Shown here piece by piece: positions 33,075 through 43,723 of a stretch of DNA of 64,000 nt. Below the pieces are notes generated by a model. That model ran no database searches. It was not told where the DNA came from and saw only the letters and a program-made list of their open reading frames with translations. How positions within the stretch are numbered: position 1 is the first letter of the stretch; each line of letters opens with the position of its first letter. Position numbers and translations under genes: made by a program. This DNA comes from Hygrophila difformis (taxonomy: Eukaryota > Streptophyta > Magnoliopsida > Lamiales > Acanthaceae), in NCBI GenBank assembly GCA_030278955.1, contig JAOANR010000002.1:22306057-22370056 (forward strand). Direction: 5' to 3'.

Positions 33075-33294
33075 GGCGCCTCAAGGAGTCCCCGTGCACC
33101 AATTTGGGCGCCACTTCCTGAAGATTTGGAATTGAAAACATTGAACCTACAGTGGCAGGCGCCATAGAGAGGAGTGGCGTCCCAAACCATGCCCGAGCGC
33201 CAATTTTGGGCGCTACCTGGAAAAGACTTAATGAAATTTTTGAGCTCAAAGCCACTGCATCAATCTGGAAGGCGCCACTAAGTGGATTGGCGCC
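33075..33294. repeat. GGCGCC word array in the U3 region of element C
   Basis: Exact GGCGCC occurs at 33075, 33108, 33158, 33271 and 33289, with variants such as GGCGTCC and GGGCGCT between them. The word is its own reverse complement and usually sits in TGGCGCC / GGCGCCA context. Three loose units are spaced about 83-113 bp. The same, more decayed, array is in the 3' LTR at about 47905-48150. A weak TATA-like CTTATTTAG lies about 100 bp downstream (33394). Confidence 0.75.
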
Positions 33295-34110
33295 CAAAAC
33301 CTTGCTGGAGAGCCACCCAGGGCACCATTTTGTTGTTATTTTAAGTTTTGTGTCGATTTCACCCTATCCATGAGCAATCCGACCCTCCATTACCTTATTT
33401 AGCCTATTTCCTTTTCTTCCCTACTTTTTCCATGTATTTTCAGTTGGTTTTTACTAGATTTAATCTTGGAGAACATTATGTTAGGGTTAAACCCCATTTT
33501 CTAACTTAGTATTTCCTTGTAATTATATGTATAGCTCCTAAGGTTATATGTCTGGATTGGGGGTGGAGAACACACAACTCATCTTTCATTTATGAAAGTT
33601 CATCTTTGTTTGTTCATCTTCTTGAGAGTATCAAGGGTTGATCATCTTGAGAATCAAGATTTACTTGATTTTCACCTCAAAACTGGGTCTATTCACATTG
33701 AATTGTGTTGGGTTCATCTTACTCAATTGGATTGCAAGTTTTGATTGAGTTAAGTATTTTCATTGATGCATTTTAGGTTTAATACTTGGGAGCTTGTGCC
33801 ATGGATCGATATTGGATATGATTATCAAAAAAATAAAACAAGAACAAAATGAAAATGGATAATGAAGGCTACCAATTCGGGAGACTCAAAATTGGATTCG
33901 ATTGCACACGAAAGTGCTGCCTAATCCCTCTTCTGATAACCCTAGTGGTGTCTATACGATCGAGCACACCTCCAAGCTCGAAAGGAGGATCCAACAATGG
34001 TGGAAACTCATGATGAACCTTTCAATGCTGTCGGTATTCATACCAAAGAGAAACAATCTCTCAATTTGTTATATTCATCAAAGGTTGAATGAAACATTGT
34101 CAAGGATGGC

Positions 34111-34120
34111 CTATTTATAG
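34111..34120 (-). promoter_or_regulatory. TATA box of element B LTR (copy in the other LTR at 41907-41916)
   Basis: The plus strand CTATTTATAG reads CTATAAATAG on the minus strand, the element's sense strand, within GCCTATAAATAGGCC. It lies about 75 bp downstream of the word array and about 320 bp from the LTR end, a normal position for an LTR promoter. Confidence 0.7.
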
Positions 34121-34194
34121 GCACCCGGAATTACATAGGAATCAACAATCAAAGCTAGGAATTAAACAAGCAAGAGAAAACCCTAGACTGGACA

Positions 34195-34530
34195 GGTTAC
34201 GACGCTAGGCGGGGCTACGACGTGGAACGGGTTAGGCGTCGTCGAATAGGTTCCGCGTCGTAGGGGTCGGACAGGCTGATGACGTGATCCGAAAGGTACG
34301 ACGCGAGCCAGGTTGGCGTCATAACTGGAGTTCCGCGTCGTAGGGTGCTTGGACAGACTTAATGACGCAAACCATAGGCTACAACGTGGGACCAAGTTGG
34401 CGTCGTAGTCGGAGGTTGGCGTCGTAGGCAGTGGACTTCTCCGGATAACGTGAATGTGTACGACGCGGAGCAGATTGACGTCGTCCGAAGAGGATAGCGT
34501 CGTACATGCAGTCTGGCGTCGTAAAATGCT
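34195..34530. repeat. TACGACGCGG / GCGTCGTA word array in U3 of element B (3' LTR)
   Basis: More than a dozen copies of TACGACG and its reverse complement CGTCGTA, often extended as TACGACGCGG or TTCCGCGTCGTAG, occur in 335 bp. Forward words tend to precede reverse words within units starting near 34198, 34296, 34379 and 34459, a spacing of about 80-100 bp. The 5' LTR has the same array at 41995-42330 with some words mutated, mainly C-to-T or G-to-A changes at CG sites (for example TACAACG). Confidence 0.85.
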
Positions 34531-34625
34531 GGTGTCATGCTGATGTCATTCTCGACTTGTTTAATTGTCCTCGTGCATGCATGCACTTGTTGAAACTCAA
34601 ATACAAGTTTATTTAATGTTCAATC

Positions 34626-34742
34626 TCCGGCAGGTTTCCGGCTGGGGTTCCGGTCACGATTCCGGCGATTGACATCCGGCTGCTCCGGCAGGTTTCCGGC
34701 GGGGGTTCCGGTCACGATTCCGGCGCCTGACATCCAGCTGCT
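34626..34742. repeat. Two tandem 58-bp CCGG-rich units in the LTR of element B
   Basis: The unit beginning CCGGCAGGTTTCCGGC recurs at about 34686 with small changes. The 5' LTR carries the same duplication at about 42425-42530, shortened by a deletion. Confidence 0.8.
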
Positions 34743-34749
34743 CCTTGAT

Positions 34750-37509
34750 TTATTGATGGATGCCCGGATCCATTGATGTGGGTCCGGGGTCTTCATTTTG
34801 GATCAGCAGCTTCAGTCCCATTTTCCCGGCTTTGGCTTTTGACAGCTCCTCTTCAAATCTCCGGTTCAACAGCTCCGCAATTCTGGTCACGAACTTCTTG
34901 GTCAACAATGTCCTTGTTCCGGCTCCCATGCCATCCCCACGCCCTTGGGGAGGTTGAGCCATCAACCGACCAGGATCTTCCTCGTCCCTCTCAAACAGAG
35001 TCAAATCTGCAACATTGAAGACAAGTTTAATATGGCCATATTCCTCAGTTAACTGCAGTTTATAAGCATTGTTATTAATCCTTTCTAAAACTTTAAAAGG
35101 TCCATCTCCTCTCGGAGACAATTTGTTGTGTCGCTGGCGGGAAACCGTTCCTTCTTCCAGTTTAGCCAAACCCAATTGCCAGGATTCAACTTCAGCTCTT
35201 TTCTTCCCATTTGTTGTATTTGGCATAACCCTCGGCTGCTTTGGTCAAGTTGTCTCGCACATACCTATGCATCTCTTTGATCGCAGTTGCCCTGTTCATG
35301 CCATTTATATTAAGATGCTCATTGCGGGGCAATGGCAGTAAATCCAGAGGCGTTAGCGGATTAAACCCATATACAACCTCAAATGGTGACATGTGTGTGG
35401 CACTGTGTACGTGTCTATTATATGAAAATTCGATATAGGGCAAACATTTATCCCAGCTCTTGCTGCTTGAAGTAGTGATGATTCTGAGCAAGTTACCCAA
35501 AACTCGGTTAACTGCTTCGGTTTGTCCGTCTGTCTGGGGATGATATGCAGTGGAGAATAGCAGTCTTGTCCCAATTTCTGCCCACAGAGATTTCCAAAAA
35601 TAGCTTACGAACTTCGCATCTCTGTCGGAGACAATGGCCCTTGGGACACCATGCAGTCTAACAACCTCTTTGAAGAATAATCTGGCAACGTGGTGTGCAT
35701 CATTTGTTTTGGCACAGGGAATGAAGTGTGCCATCTTCGAAAATCTGTCAACAACCACAAAAATGGAATCCTTTGCCCTAGCAGTACGAGGTAGTCCTAG
35801 GACGAAGTCCATGGATAAGTCAATCCAGGGTCTCTCCAGTACAAGCAATGCTTGATACAGTCCATGTGGCTTTGCTGTCGACTTGGCTCGTAGGCACGTG
35901 ATGCACTTGCTGATAAAATTAGCGACCTGTTTCTCGATCCCTGGCCAGTGGAAGCGTTGTGTCAAAACATTCATTGTTGCAATTCTACCAAAGTGACCCA
36001 TCATATCACCAGAGTGTGCTTCAGAAATTAGAAGTTCCCTGATGGATCCTTTCGGTATACACAATTTGTTCCCATAATATAGAAAACCATGCAATTGAGT
36101 AAACTCTTTGAAAGCCAGTTTCTCGGTTTTCTTGTATAACTCTCCAAAATCAGTATCTTGAGCATATAATTCCTTGATGTGCTCAAACCCGATCAGATGA
36201 GTGGTAGCAAATGCAGCGAGATTCAATCTTCGCGAGAGGGCATCTGCTACCACATTGTCCTTACCCTTCTTATAACAGATCACATACGGAAATGATCAAT
36301 GAATGAGCTCCAGCGGGCATGTCTTGCATTTTTCAATTGCCCCTGTCCTCGGATATGCTTTAGTGTCTCGTGATCTGTGTGGATGCTAAACTCTCGCCCT
36401 TGCAGATAATGTTGCCAAACCCTCATTGCTTGTACCACATCATACAACTCCGTGTCGTATGTGGAGTAGTTCAATTGAGCTCCTCCAAACTTCTCACTGT
36501 GATAGGCAATTGGTCGGCCATCTTGTAGCAGTACTGCGCCCATGCCGGTTCCTGAGGCATCACATTCGATCTCGAACGGAAGATCAAAATTCGGCAGTGC
36601 TAGCACGGGTGCATGGGTGAGTTTATCCTTCAGTTCCTCGAATGACTTATGCTCCTTGGGTCTCCATTTGAATTGTAGCCCTTTCTTTAGCAGAGAGGTC
36701 ATCGGTGCAGCGATCACACTGAATTGTGGTACGAATCTTCGGAAGAATCCGCACATGCCTAAGAATCTCCTTACTTCATTCACATTGGTTGGCGGGGTCC
36801 ATTCTGAGATGGCAGTGATTTTGGACTCATCCACTTTCAGCCCATCCTTCCCGACAACAAATCCTAAGAAGGTGACCTCTGGCACATGGAATGTACATTT
36901 CTCGAAGTTCCCATAAAGCTCAGCTTTCCTCAGTTTGATGATCACCTGCACAACATGTTTAACATGATCAGCTTCGTCGTGGCTATAGATTAGAATATCA
37001 TCAAAATACACAACAACAAATTTTCCCATAAACTCTCTCAAAGTTTCGTTCATCAATCTCATAAAGGTAGATGGAGCGTTTGTGAGACCGAAGGGCGTCA
37101 CAAGCCACTCATACAGCCCAAACTTGGTCTTGAATGCTGTCTTCCATTCGTCTCCCGGCTGCATGCGTATCTGGTGATAACCGCTTTTCAGATCTATCTT
37201 TGAAAATATGCTCGCTCCACCCAGCTCATCGAGCATGTCATCTAATCGTGGAATTGGATGGCGGTATTTGACGGTTATTGCGTTGACAGCTCTGCAGTCG
37301 ACACACATCCTCCACGTTCCGTTCTTTTTCGGTACCAGCAATACAGGCACTGCGCATGGAGACAGACTCTCCCGAACCCAACCCTTGTCCAACAATTCTT
37401 GAACTTGCCTCTGGACCTCTTTTGTTTCATCTCGATTCATTTGGTAGGCAGGCCGATTTGGAATCGAAGCTCCTGGTACGAAATCAATCTTGTGCTCCAC
37501 ACCTCTCAA
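34750..37509 (-). pseudogene. pol: Element B reverse transcriptase, RNase H and integrase, frameshifted
   Basis: Three consecutive frames read downward. 37509-36280: reverse transcriptase ([28 protein letters not shown], catalytic VVYFDDIL) and RNase H ([35 protein letters not shown]). 36283-35192: the end of RNase H (ADALSRRLN), the integrase zinc finger (CITCLRA preceded by H residues), and the DDE core (WIDLSMDFVLGLPR, AIVSDRDAKF, DGQTEAVNRVLG). 35226-34750: the integrase C-terminal domain (KVLERINNNAYKLQL) and a long polar tail. Order RT-RH-IN defines Ty3/gypsy. No chromodomain is recognisable. Frame changes near 36282 and 35210 disable the gene; all catalytic residues survive. Confidence 0.92.
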
Positions 37510-37518
37510 AGGTGGTAA

Positions 37519-39955
37519 TCATGCGGGTAGTTCCTCTGGAAAGATATCCATATTGTCCTCTAACATCCTGCGAAAATTATCAAGCACATTAAGTGTAGCA
37601 GGAGAGTTCTTAGAAATTTCTTCAATTGGTTTAACGAATGCTAGAAAACAGTGACCTGGTGATAGCGCATCTTCGATGGCTGCTTCCAGCTCTTGCTTTG
37701 TAAACAACAAGAATCGTTCTGAACCTGTCAAAAGTAAAGGAGATTGATTAGAATTGTTGGAATTAGTTACAATTCCTTTACCTTTCTGTTTACGCTTGAA
37801 CTCCTCTTCCTCCTTTCGGATGTTTTCCATTAAATTCCGATGATCAATGTTTACAGTTTTGGGAGGTAGTGACTTCATCAGTATTCTGCTTTGTCCGTCT
37901 CGGAATGAGAGGTCGTTTTCTGTGCCACGGTATATGGCTCTTTTATCATACATCCATGGCCTTCCCAATAAGATATGGCATGCGTCACGGGAACTACGTC
38001 ACATAGGATTTCTTCGGAGTAGGGTCCAATGGTCACTGGTACCCTTGCCTGTTTTACTACTTTAGTAGTCCCATTCTTGCTCATCCAATGGAGATGATAC
38101 GGCTTCGTATGATCTTGCATGGGTATACCTAACCTGCGCACAGTATAGAGACTCACAGCATTAACACAGCGACCATTATCTTCAATTAATGAGGCAACAT
38201 TGCCTTTAAGTTTACAATGGTAGTGGAATAGATTTTCCCTTTGTTCCGGTGAACTGCTGGTGGACTCTTCTCCCTTTTCTGCATTGAGTGCTCTCATCAC
38301 GATGAAGTTCGTCACATACTCTTCATCATTTCCTTCCAAGACTACACGGCTCAGATCGCCTTCGTCTAGATATTGATCATCATCTTCATTATGCTCTTCT
38401 TGTTCATCTTCATCATATTCTTCTTCAGAGTCAACCTCTCTCCAAATCCCTGAATTGATCATGACCATTCGCCTCTCTCTCTTCGGGCAATCTCGGGAAT
38501 AGTGGCCCTTTTGTCCACACTTGAAAGAGGTGACATCCTTGACGTCCCTTTTGGGTTTGTCTCGGTCATCCTTCATGTACTTGCATGGATCCTTGAAGTC
38601 TTTGCCCATCTCGAATGCTTTGGGCCTGTTGAGCCGATCATCTTTCTGCGCATTGGGCTTCTCGTATCTATCAGTTGGCTTTGGAGGTTGTTCATTCGAT
38701 CTGGTGGTCCAATACTTGGTAGTGTTGGAGATAATCGTAGATTTGACTGGTTTATCCCTTAGTTGGCGATCGATCTCAACATCTAACTGAACCAAATGTT
38801 CTAGCCCGGTGTATTCTCTTGGTTTGATTTCTTCTAGAACATCTCTTCTTAATCCTCCTTTGAACCTTGCCATCAGTAGCGGTTCATCCTCCTTGATCTG
38901 CGCTCTCATCATGAGGAGTTCCAATTCTTTATAGTATTTATCTGCAGTCCTGTTTCTTGCACACAGAAATTAACTTTCAGATATAGCTCATGAAAATAAC
39001 TGCTAGGAACAAACCTCTTTTCCATAGCATGAATTAATTGAGTCCATGTAGAAATAGCGGGCAGTCCCAAACGCTGACTGTCATGCTGAAGCTTTTGCCA
39101 CCATTGTATGGCGTAGTCTTTAAATTCACACACAACAAGTTGGATCTTTGTGAATTCATTATACTGTTGACAGTCATGGATTAATTCGATGGACTGTCGC
39201 CAATCGATGAATTCTTCTGGATCACTTGTTCCCTTGAATGCTGATATGGTGAACTTGATTCCTCGTAGATCAGCCTCTAAATGGTTTTGCTCGACAGGTA
39301 TCTGTCCTTCCTGTCCGAAATCATCCTCAGCTTGATGTTCTGGTACGGGTTCCAGGTTTAGTCTTTGTCAGACAGGCTGATGTAGTGGTGGTCTGGGAAT
39401 GGCTGTGGCTGGTGCCAGAGGTATGGGTGGAGGGTACTGGAACTGAACATTTGTTGGAACTATAGGCCGCGGGGGTGTTGGGGCTGGTGCCCGTGGACCT
39501 CATGGACCTTGCTGTCGGTTGTATGCTCCAAAATGTAATTCCTGCTCCTCTATGGCTGTTTCAGCCTCGTCCATTACGGATTGATGGATCCCCCTAGTGC
39601 TTCTGGGAGTCAATTTCAGGACTTGTTCTTGTATGGCGATTTGACTTGAGACATCATTTATGGTGTTGACAAGCGAATTGACACGCTCGTTCACGGCGGC
39701 TATGCTTGCAACATTAGCATCTACGGTTTGGCGCATTGACTCAAGAGCGGCTTGCTTGGCAGTGGTCGCGTCCAGATTCCTTAGGGCTTCCATGATGTCT
39801 CGCAGTGTAGGTTCGGTATTTCCTTCCATAATGATCAGAAAAGAAACTAGATATATACATAAGCGGTCAATGAAAATAGACAAAAATTTGTAGAGTGATC
39901 TCACAAAAATCTCTCTCTCACTGGGGTCCAATTCTTCACCAGTTGGTGCTGACAA
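37519..39955 (-). pseudogene. gag: Element B gag and protease, frameshifted
   Basis: Segments are 39955-39500 (N-terminal region; the likely start is the internal MEGNTEPTLRDIMEAL), 39133-38909 (capsid, YAIQWWQKLQHD), 38924-37878 (rest of capsid, a zinc knuckle and the protease) and 37968-37519 (linker with MGRPWMYDKRAIY leading into reverse transcriptase). The knuckle reads SFKCGQKGHYSRDC: the first cysteine of CX2CX4HX4C is replaced by serine. The protease site reads LIEDNGRC where Ty3 elements of this type usually have DGG, DSG or DNG. Stops near 39500 and 39370 and shifts near 38915 and 37960 break the gene. The leader from 39956 to 41572 holds the internal word array and no gene. Confidence 0.88.
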
Positions 39956-40634
39956 GCTGAAATGTGCTCAAACGTATAGATCAACCAACTATCAGAGGTG
40001 AGAAAGCAGTATGGACGCACAGTGCAAGAAACAGAATGCACAGTTCGACTCTATCACATAAAAAGCTCAGAGTTGTGTGTGAAGTGATCAATCTGAATTA
40101 AATAGCAGTTTATGGCATTAATCAGCTATGTAGCCTTCAGACACTGTCGAGTTTGTTGATGATTCCAAATATCCAGACTCCTCGCAATTTAGAAGTGTAA
40201 AGTAAAAACCTCACAAATGTAAGCGCTCGGAATAAAAATATCTGCCTCACTCACACAACCCCAATAGCAACAATTACCAAGCTAATAAAACAACTCGGTA
40301 AAAATTACAATTGGGGAACTCCACTATCTGCAATTACAGACGGAGCTTCAACCCTGGTGGTTTGTAAAATAAATCAACGGAACAGTGCAAGCACTTATTC
40401 CTCGGAGAATTCCACTGTCAAGTGCGAACACTGACGAAACTTCAACCCGATAGATTGTTCGTGATTTACTTTAGTGAAACCGTACAGTAAAAATAATATA
40501 GTCCAAATATGACAGTCCAATTGTTCGAAGTTCAAATTACAAATATTGCAATACAATGAATATTCTTGGAAACAAAACAATGGACACGCGGCAGCTTCTG
40601 ATTGGACGATGTGAATCTGGAAATTTTCTGAAGG

Positions 40635-41060
40635 TACGACGCGGAACAATGGTTACGATGTGAACCTCCCTTGGCGTCGTACAGGCTCTTAGCGTCGTAG
40701 GTCAGAATTGGGCCTTCTTCAAAAATTACGACGCGGAACTGGTGGTATAACGCAGGCATGCTTAGCGTCGTAGCTTGATTCTTTGCGTCGTACTTCAAAA
40801 ATTTTGCATGGCTTCGCCTTATGACGCAAGAGGGGTGCTACGACGTGAGACCGTGGGTCTACGTCGTGAGTTGTTTTGGCATCATAGGTGACCCTCGGAC
40901 GTCTTTATGACGTGAAAGGTGTTTACGACGCGGAACTGTTAGCGTCGTAGCCTTTGACGTCGTCCTTATACCGTGAATGGTTGTTGATGTCGCTATCGTG
41001 GATCACGTCGTGGAATTTGTTTGGCGTCAGCTCTGCCTTTGGCATCGTAGTGGGAGACTA
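40635..41060. repeat. Internal TACGACGCGGAAC word array in the leader of element B
   Basis: At least eight TACGACG/GCGTCGTA words, several extended to TACGACGCGGAAC, plus variants, lie between the primer site and gag. This is a third copy of the array in the same element, outside the LTRs, as also seen for element D (arrays at 885 and 2148). Confidence 0.8.
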
Positions 41061-41572
41061 GTTCCCCAATTAATGCTTGCGGACACTTGTCACAATCTGC
41101 ACACACTAACACTAATTCCCACAAACCCTAAACCCAAACAAATCAAAACACGTACACCCTCAAGAACATTATGAAGATCATCCCAATATTCAAAAACCCA
41201 AACACTCTCGGAAATCACTCGAAAATGGAGTTAAGCCACATATAAGACCGATTAAAACACTAAAACCACAATTAAATCCAAATTAGACCAATCCAACACA
41301 CGAAGAACAAATTCAAATCCCAACCAAGAACAAGAATGCTCTTGGCCAAAATGTGAATTTCGTGAGCGGATTCGGATTTGAGTGCCAGTGGTACCAATAG
41401 AAATCTCTTGTAATGGGTAACTCGATTATGGATTCAGATTTCAAAAACCAACAACAAAAAACCAAGAAATCGATGGAACAGTGTTCGGTTTTCAAGAGAA
41501 AATGAAGAACGCAATATTTTTGGGATTTTTGATTTTTAAAATATGGAAAAGAAAGATAATCAAACCAATAAT

Positions 41573-41585
41573 GGCTCTAATACCA
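41573..41585 (-). other. Primer-binding site of element B
   Basis: The plus strand GGCTCTAATACCA is the complement of TGGTATTAGAGCC, one base different from the usual initiator Met tRNA site. It lies seven bases from the 5' LTR. Confidence 0.85.
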
Positions 41586-41592
41586 GAAAATA

Positions 41593-42756
41593 TGTCATGG
41601 ATCGATATTGGATATGATTATCAAAAGAATAAAACAAGAACAAAATGAAAATGGATAATGAAGGCTACCAATTCGGGAGACTCAAAATTGGATTCAATTG
41701 CACACGAAAGTACCGCCTAATGCCTCTTCCGATAACTGTAGTGGCGTCTGTACGATCGAGCACACCTCCAAGCTCTAAAGGAGGATCCAACAATGGTCGA
41801 AACTCATGGTGAACCTTTCAATGCTCTCGGTATTTATACCAAAGAGAAACAATCTCTCAATTTGTTATATTCATCAAAGGTTGAATGAAACATTGTCAAG
41901 GATGGCCTATTTATAGGCACCCGGAATTACATAGGAATCAACAATCAAAGCTAGGAATTAAACAAGCAAGAGAAAACCCTAGACTGGACAGGTTACAACG
42001 CTAGGCGGGGCTACGACGTGGAACGGGTTAGGCGTCGTCGAACAGGTTCCGCGTCGTAGGGGTCGGACAGGCTGATAACGTGATCCGAAAGGTACAACGC
42101 GAGCCAGGTTGGCGTCATAACTGGAGTTCCGCATTGTAGGGTGCTTGGACAGACTTGATGACGCGAACCATTGGCTACAACGTGGGACCAGGTTGGCGTC
42201 GTAGTCGGAGGTTGGCGTCGTAGGCAGTGGACCTTCTCCGGATGACGTGAATGTGTACGATGCGGAGCAGGTTGACGTCGTCCGAGGAGGATAGCGTCGT
42301 ACATGCAGTCTGGCGTCATAAAATGCTGGTGTCATGCTGATGTCATTCTCGACTTGTTTAATTGTCCTCGTGCATGCATGCACTTGTTGAAACTCAAATA
42401 CAAGTTTATTTAATGTTCAATCTCCGGCAGGTTTCTGGCGGGGGTCCCGGTCACGATTCCGGCGATTGACATCCGGCTGCTCCGGCGGGGGTTCCGGTCA
42501 CGATTCCAGCGATTGACATCCGGCTGCTCCTTGATTATTGATGGATGACTGGATCCATTGAAGTGGGTCAGGGGTCTTCAATTTGGATCAGCAGCTTCAG
42601 TCCCATTTCCCGGCTTTGGTTTTTGAGAGCTCCTCTTTAAATCTCCGGTTCAACAGCTCCGCAATTCTGGTCACGAACTTCTTGGTCAGCTGTTTTGATA
42701 CCGGTCCTTCGGGAAATGTTGGGATCAGCAATGTCCTTCTTCCGGCTCCCATGCCA
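41593..42756 (-). repeat. 5' LTR of element B
   Basis: 1164 bp starting TGTCATGG, with the TATA box at 41907-41916 and the word array at 41995-42330. It contains remnants of the pol 3' end (42545-42756) because the pol frame overlaps the LTR. Many of the differences from the 3' LTR are transitions at CG sites in the words, as expected from methylated cytosine decay. Confidence 0.88.
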
Positions 42757-42881
42757 GCGTGATCCTCATTCAAGTTTACTTGATCAAAACCATTGTTTTA
42801 TTGAACCCACTTACCCTATACGTTGTTTTGCTTTAGTTGCTTATTTGTTGGATTCCTTGCTTGCATACATCATAATTGAAA

Positions 42882-42894
42882 TTGGCATCAGAGC
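42882..42894 (+). other. Primer-binding site of element C
   Basis: TTGGCATCAGAGC is one base different from the initiator Met tRNA site TTGGTATCAGAGC and lies nine bases after the end of the 5' LTR. The leader from here to 43723 contains no gene. Confidence 0.8.
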
Positions 42895-43324
42895 TTCATT
42901 AGGACTTCTTAGCTCCTAATTAGGTTGTTTAGTTTTGGTTTTGAATGCATTGTGGAATTCCTTTGTCATTTTTCCATTTTTCAGAAAATACCCAAAAAAA
43001 TTCCCCCTATAGTGTTTGATGAAATGTCAAAGTTGATTTTCTTGACAAGTTTTGAACGCTTGATGCCTATATGTTTTTGATAGCTTATTTTAAGATTGAT
43101 ATTTTAGGATCTATTGAAAAAAAAGAGAGAGAAAAAGATTACAAAAGAAAAGTGGATATATACCATTGGCACATGGTTCCTATGCTTTGTCAAGAACCTA
43201 CAGTTGAAGTTCCATCAATAGTGCATTGATAATAGAATCCTCTTAAGGTGTGAATCCGAACCGTTGAAAGCCACAAGAGAATTTATTGATCGAAAGGCCA
43301 TAGAGCACAAAAACCAAGCTCTAC

Positions 43325-43325
<1 letters not shown>

Positions 43326-43376
<51 letters not shown>
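43326..43376 (+). repeat. (GA)n microsatellite in the leader of element C
   Basis: About 25 GA units with one interruption (GAAAGA). Confidence 0.95.
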
Positions 43377-43377
<1 letters not shown>

Positions 43378-43723
43378 TTTGAATACTCCCTTAGTTGTGT
43401 TGATTAATCTTTACTTCTTTGTGGGGTTGACATTATCCAATCTTGCTAGCCTTTCTTGTTTAACCTTACCTAGGAACTACTTGTTATGCATTTGTGAATC
43501 ATCTCATCCTTGCTTGATAATTGTGTGTTCGAATTCTGTGAATTTAGTGTGAACGACTCAAGGGTTGAGGGTGATCAACTAGTGAGGTATACTTGAGGGT
43601 TTGTGAGAAAAAAAATAGAGTTTTGAGGTATAGATTAGGCATATATATTCTCATCTCTGTCCCATACTTCTTACTTTCCATATATTTGGTGTTTTTGATG
43701 ATCTTATAAGGCTTGGAGTTGTC

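Larger units (their letters stand above)
33797..34933 (-). repeat. 3' LTR of element B
   Basis: It pairs with 41593-42756. Besides the word array and TATA box it contains the last part of the pol reading frame (34750-34933), so the integrase C-terminus is encoded inside the LTR. A stretch present in the other LTR near 42690-42730 is missing here. Confidence 0.88.
33797..42756 (-). mobile_element. Element B: near-complete Ty3/gypsy retrotransposon, frameshifted
   Basis: Ends are TGCCATGG and CCCATGCCA; the duplication GCTTG/GCGTG flanks it. LTRs of 1137 bp (33797-34933) and 1164 bp (41593-42756) enclose gag, protease, reverse transcriptase, RNase H and integrase on the minus strand. The primer site is at 41573-41585. 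At least five frame breaks make it inactive, and visible differences between the LTRs, including a roughly 40-bp indel, indicate considerable age. It is inserted in the 5' LTR of element C. Confidence 0.92.
32953..42872 (+). repeat. 5' LTR of element C, interrupted by element B
   Basis: The LTR is 32953-33796 plus 42762-42872, about 955 bp in total, matching the 932-bp 3' LTR. The join is at GCTTG (33792-33796), with the copy GCGTG at 42757-42761 and the uninterrupted order visible at 48609-48630. Confidence 0.85.

Noticed and set aside
33902..34395. Possible host-type small ORFs at the edge of element B
   Set aside because: They lie entirely inside the LTR (U3/R region) and are repeated in the second LTR with different breaks.
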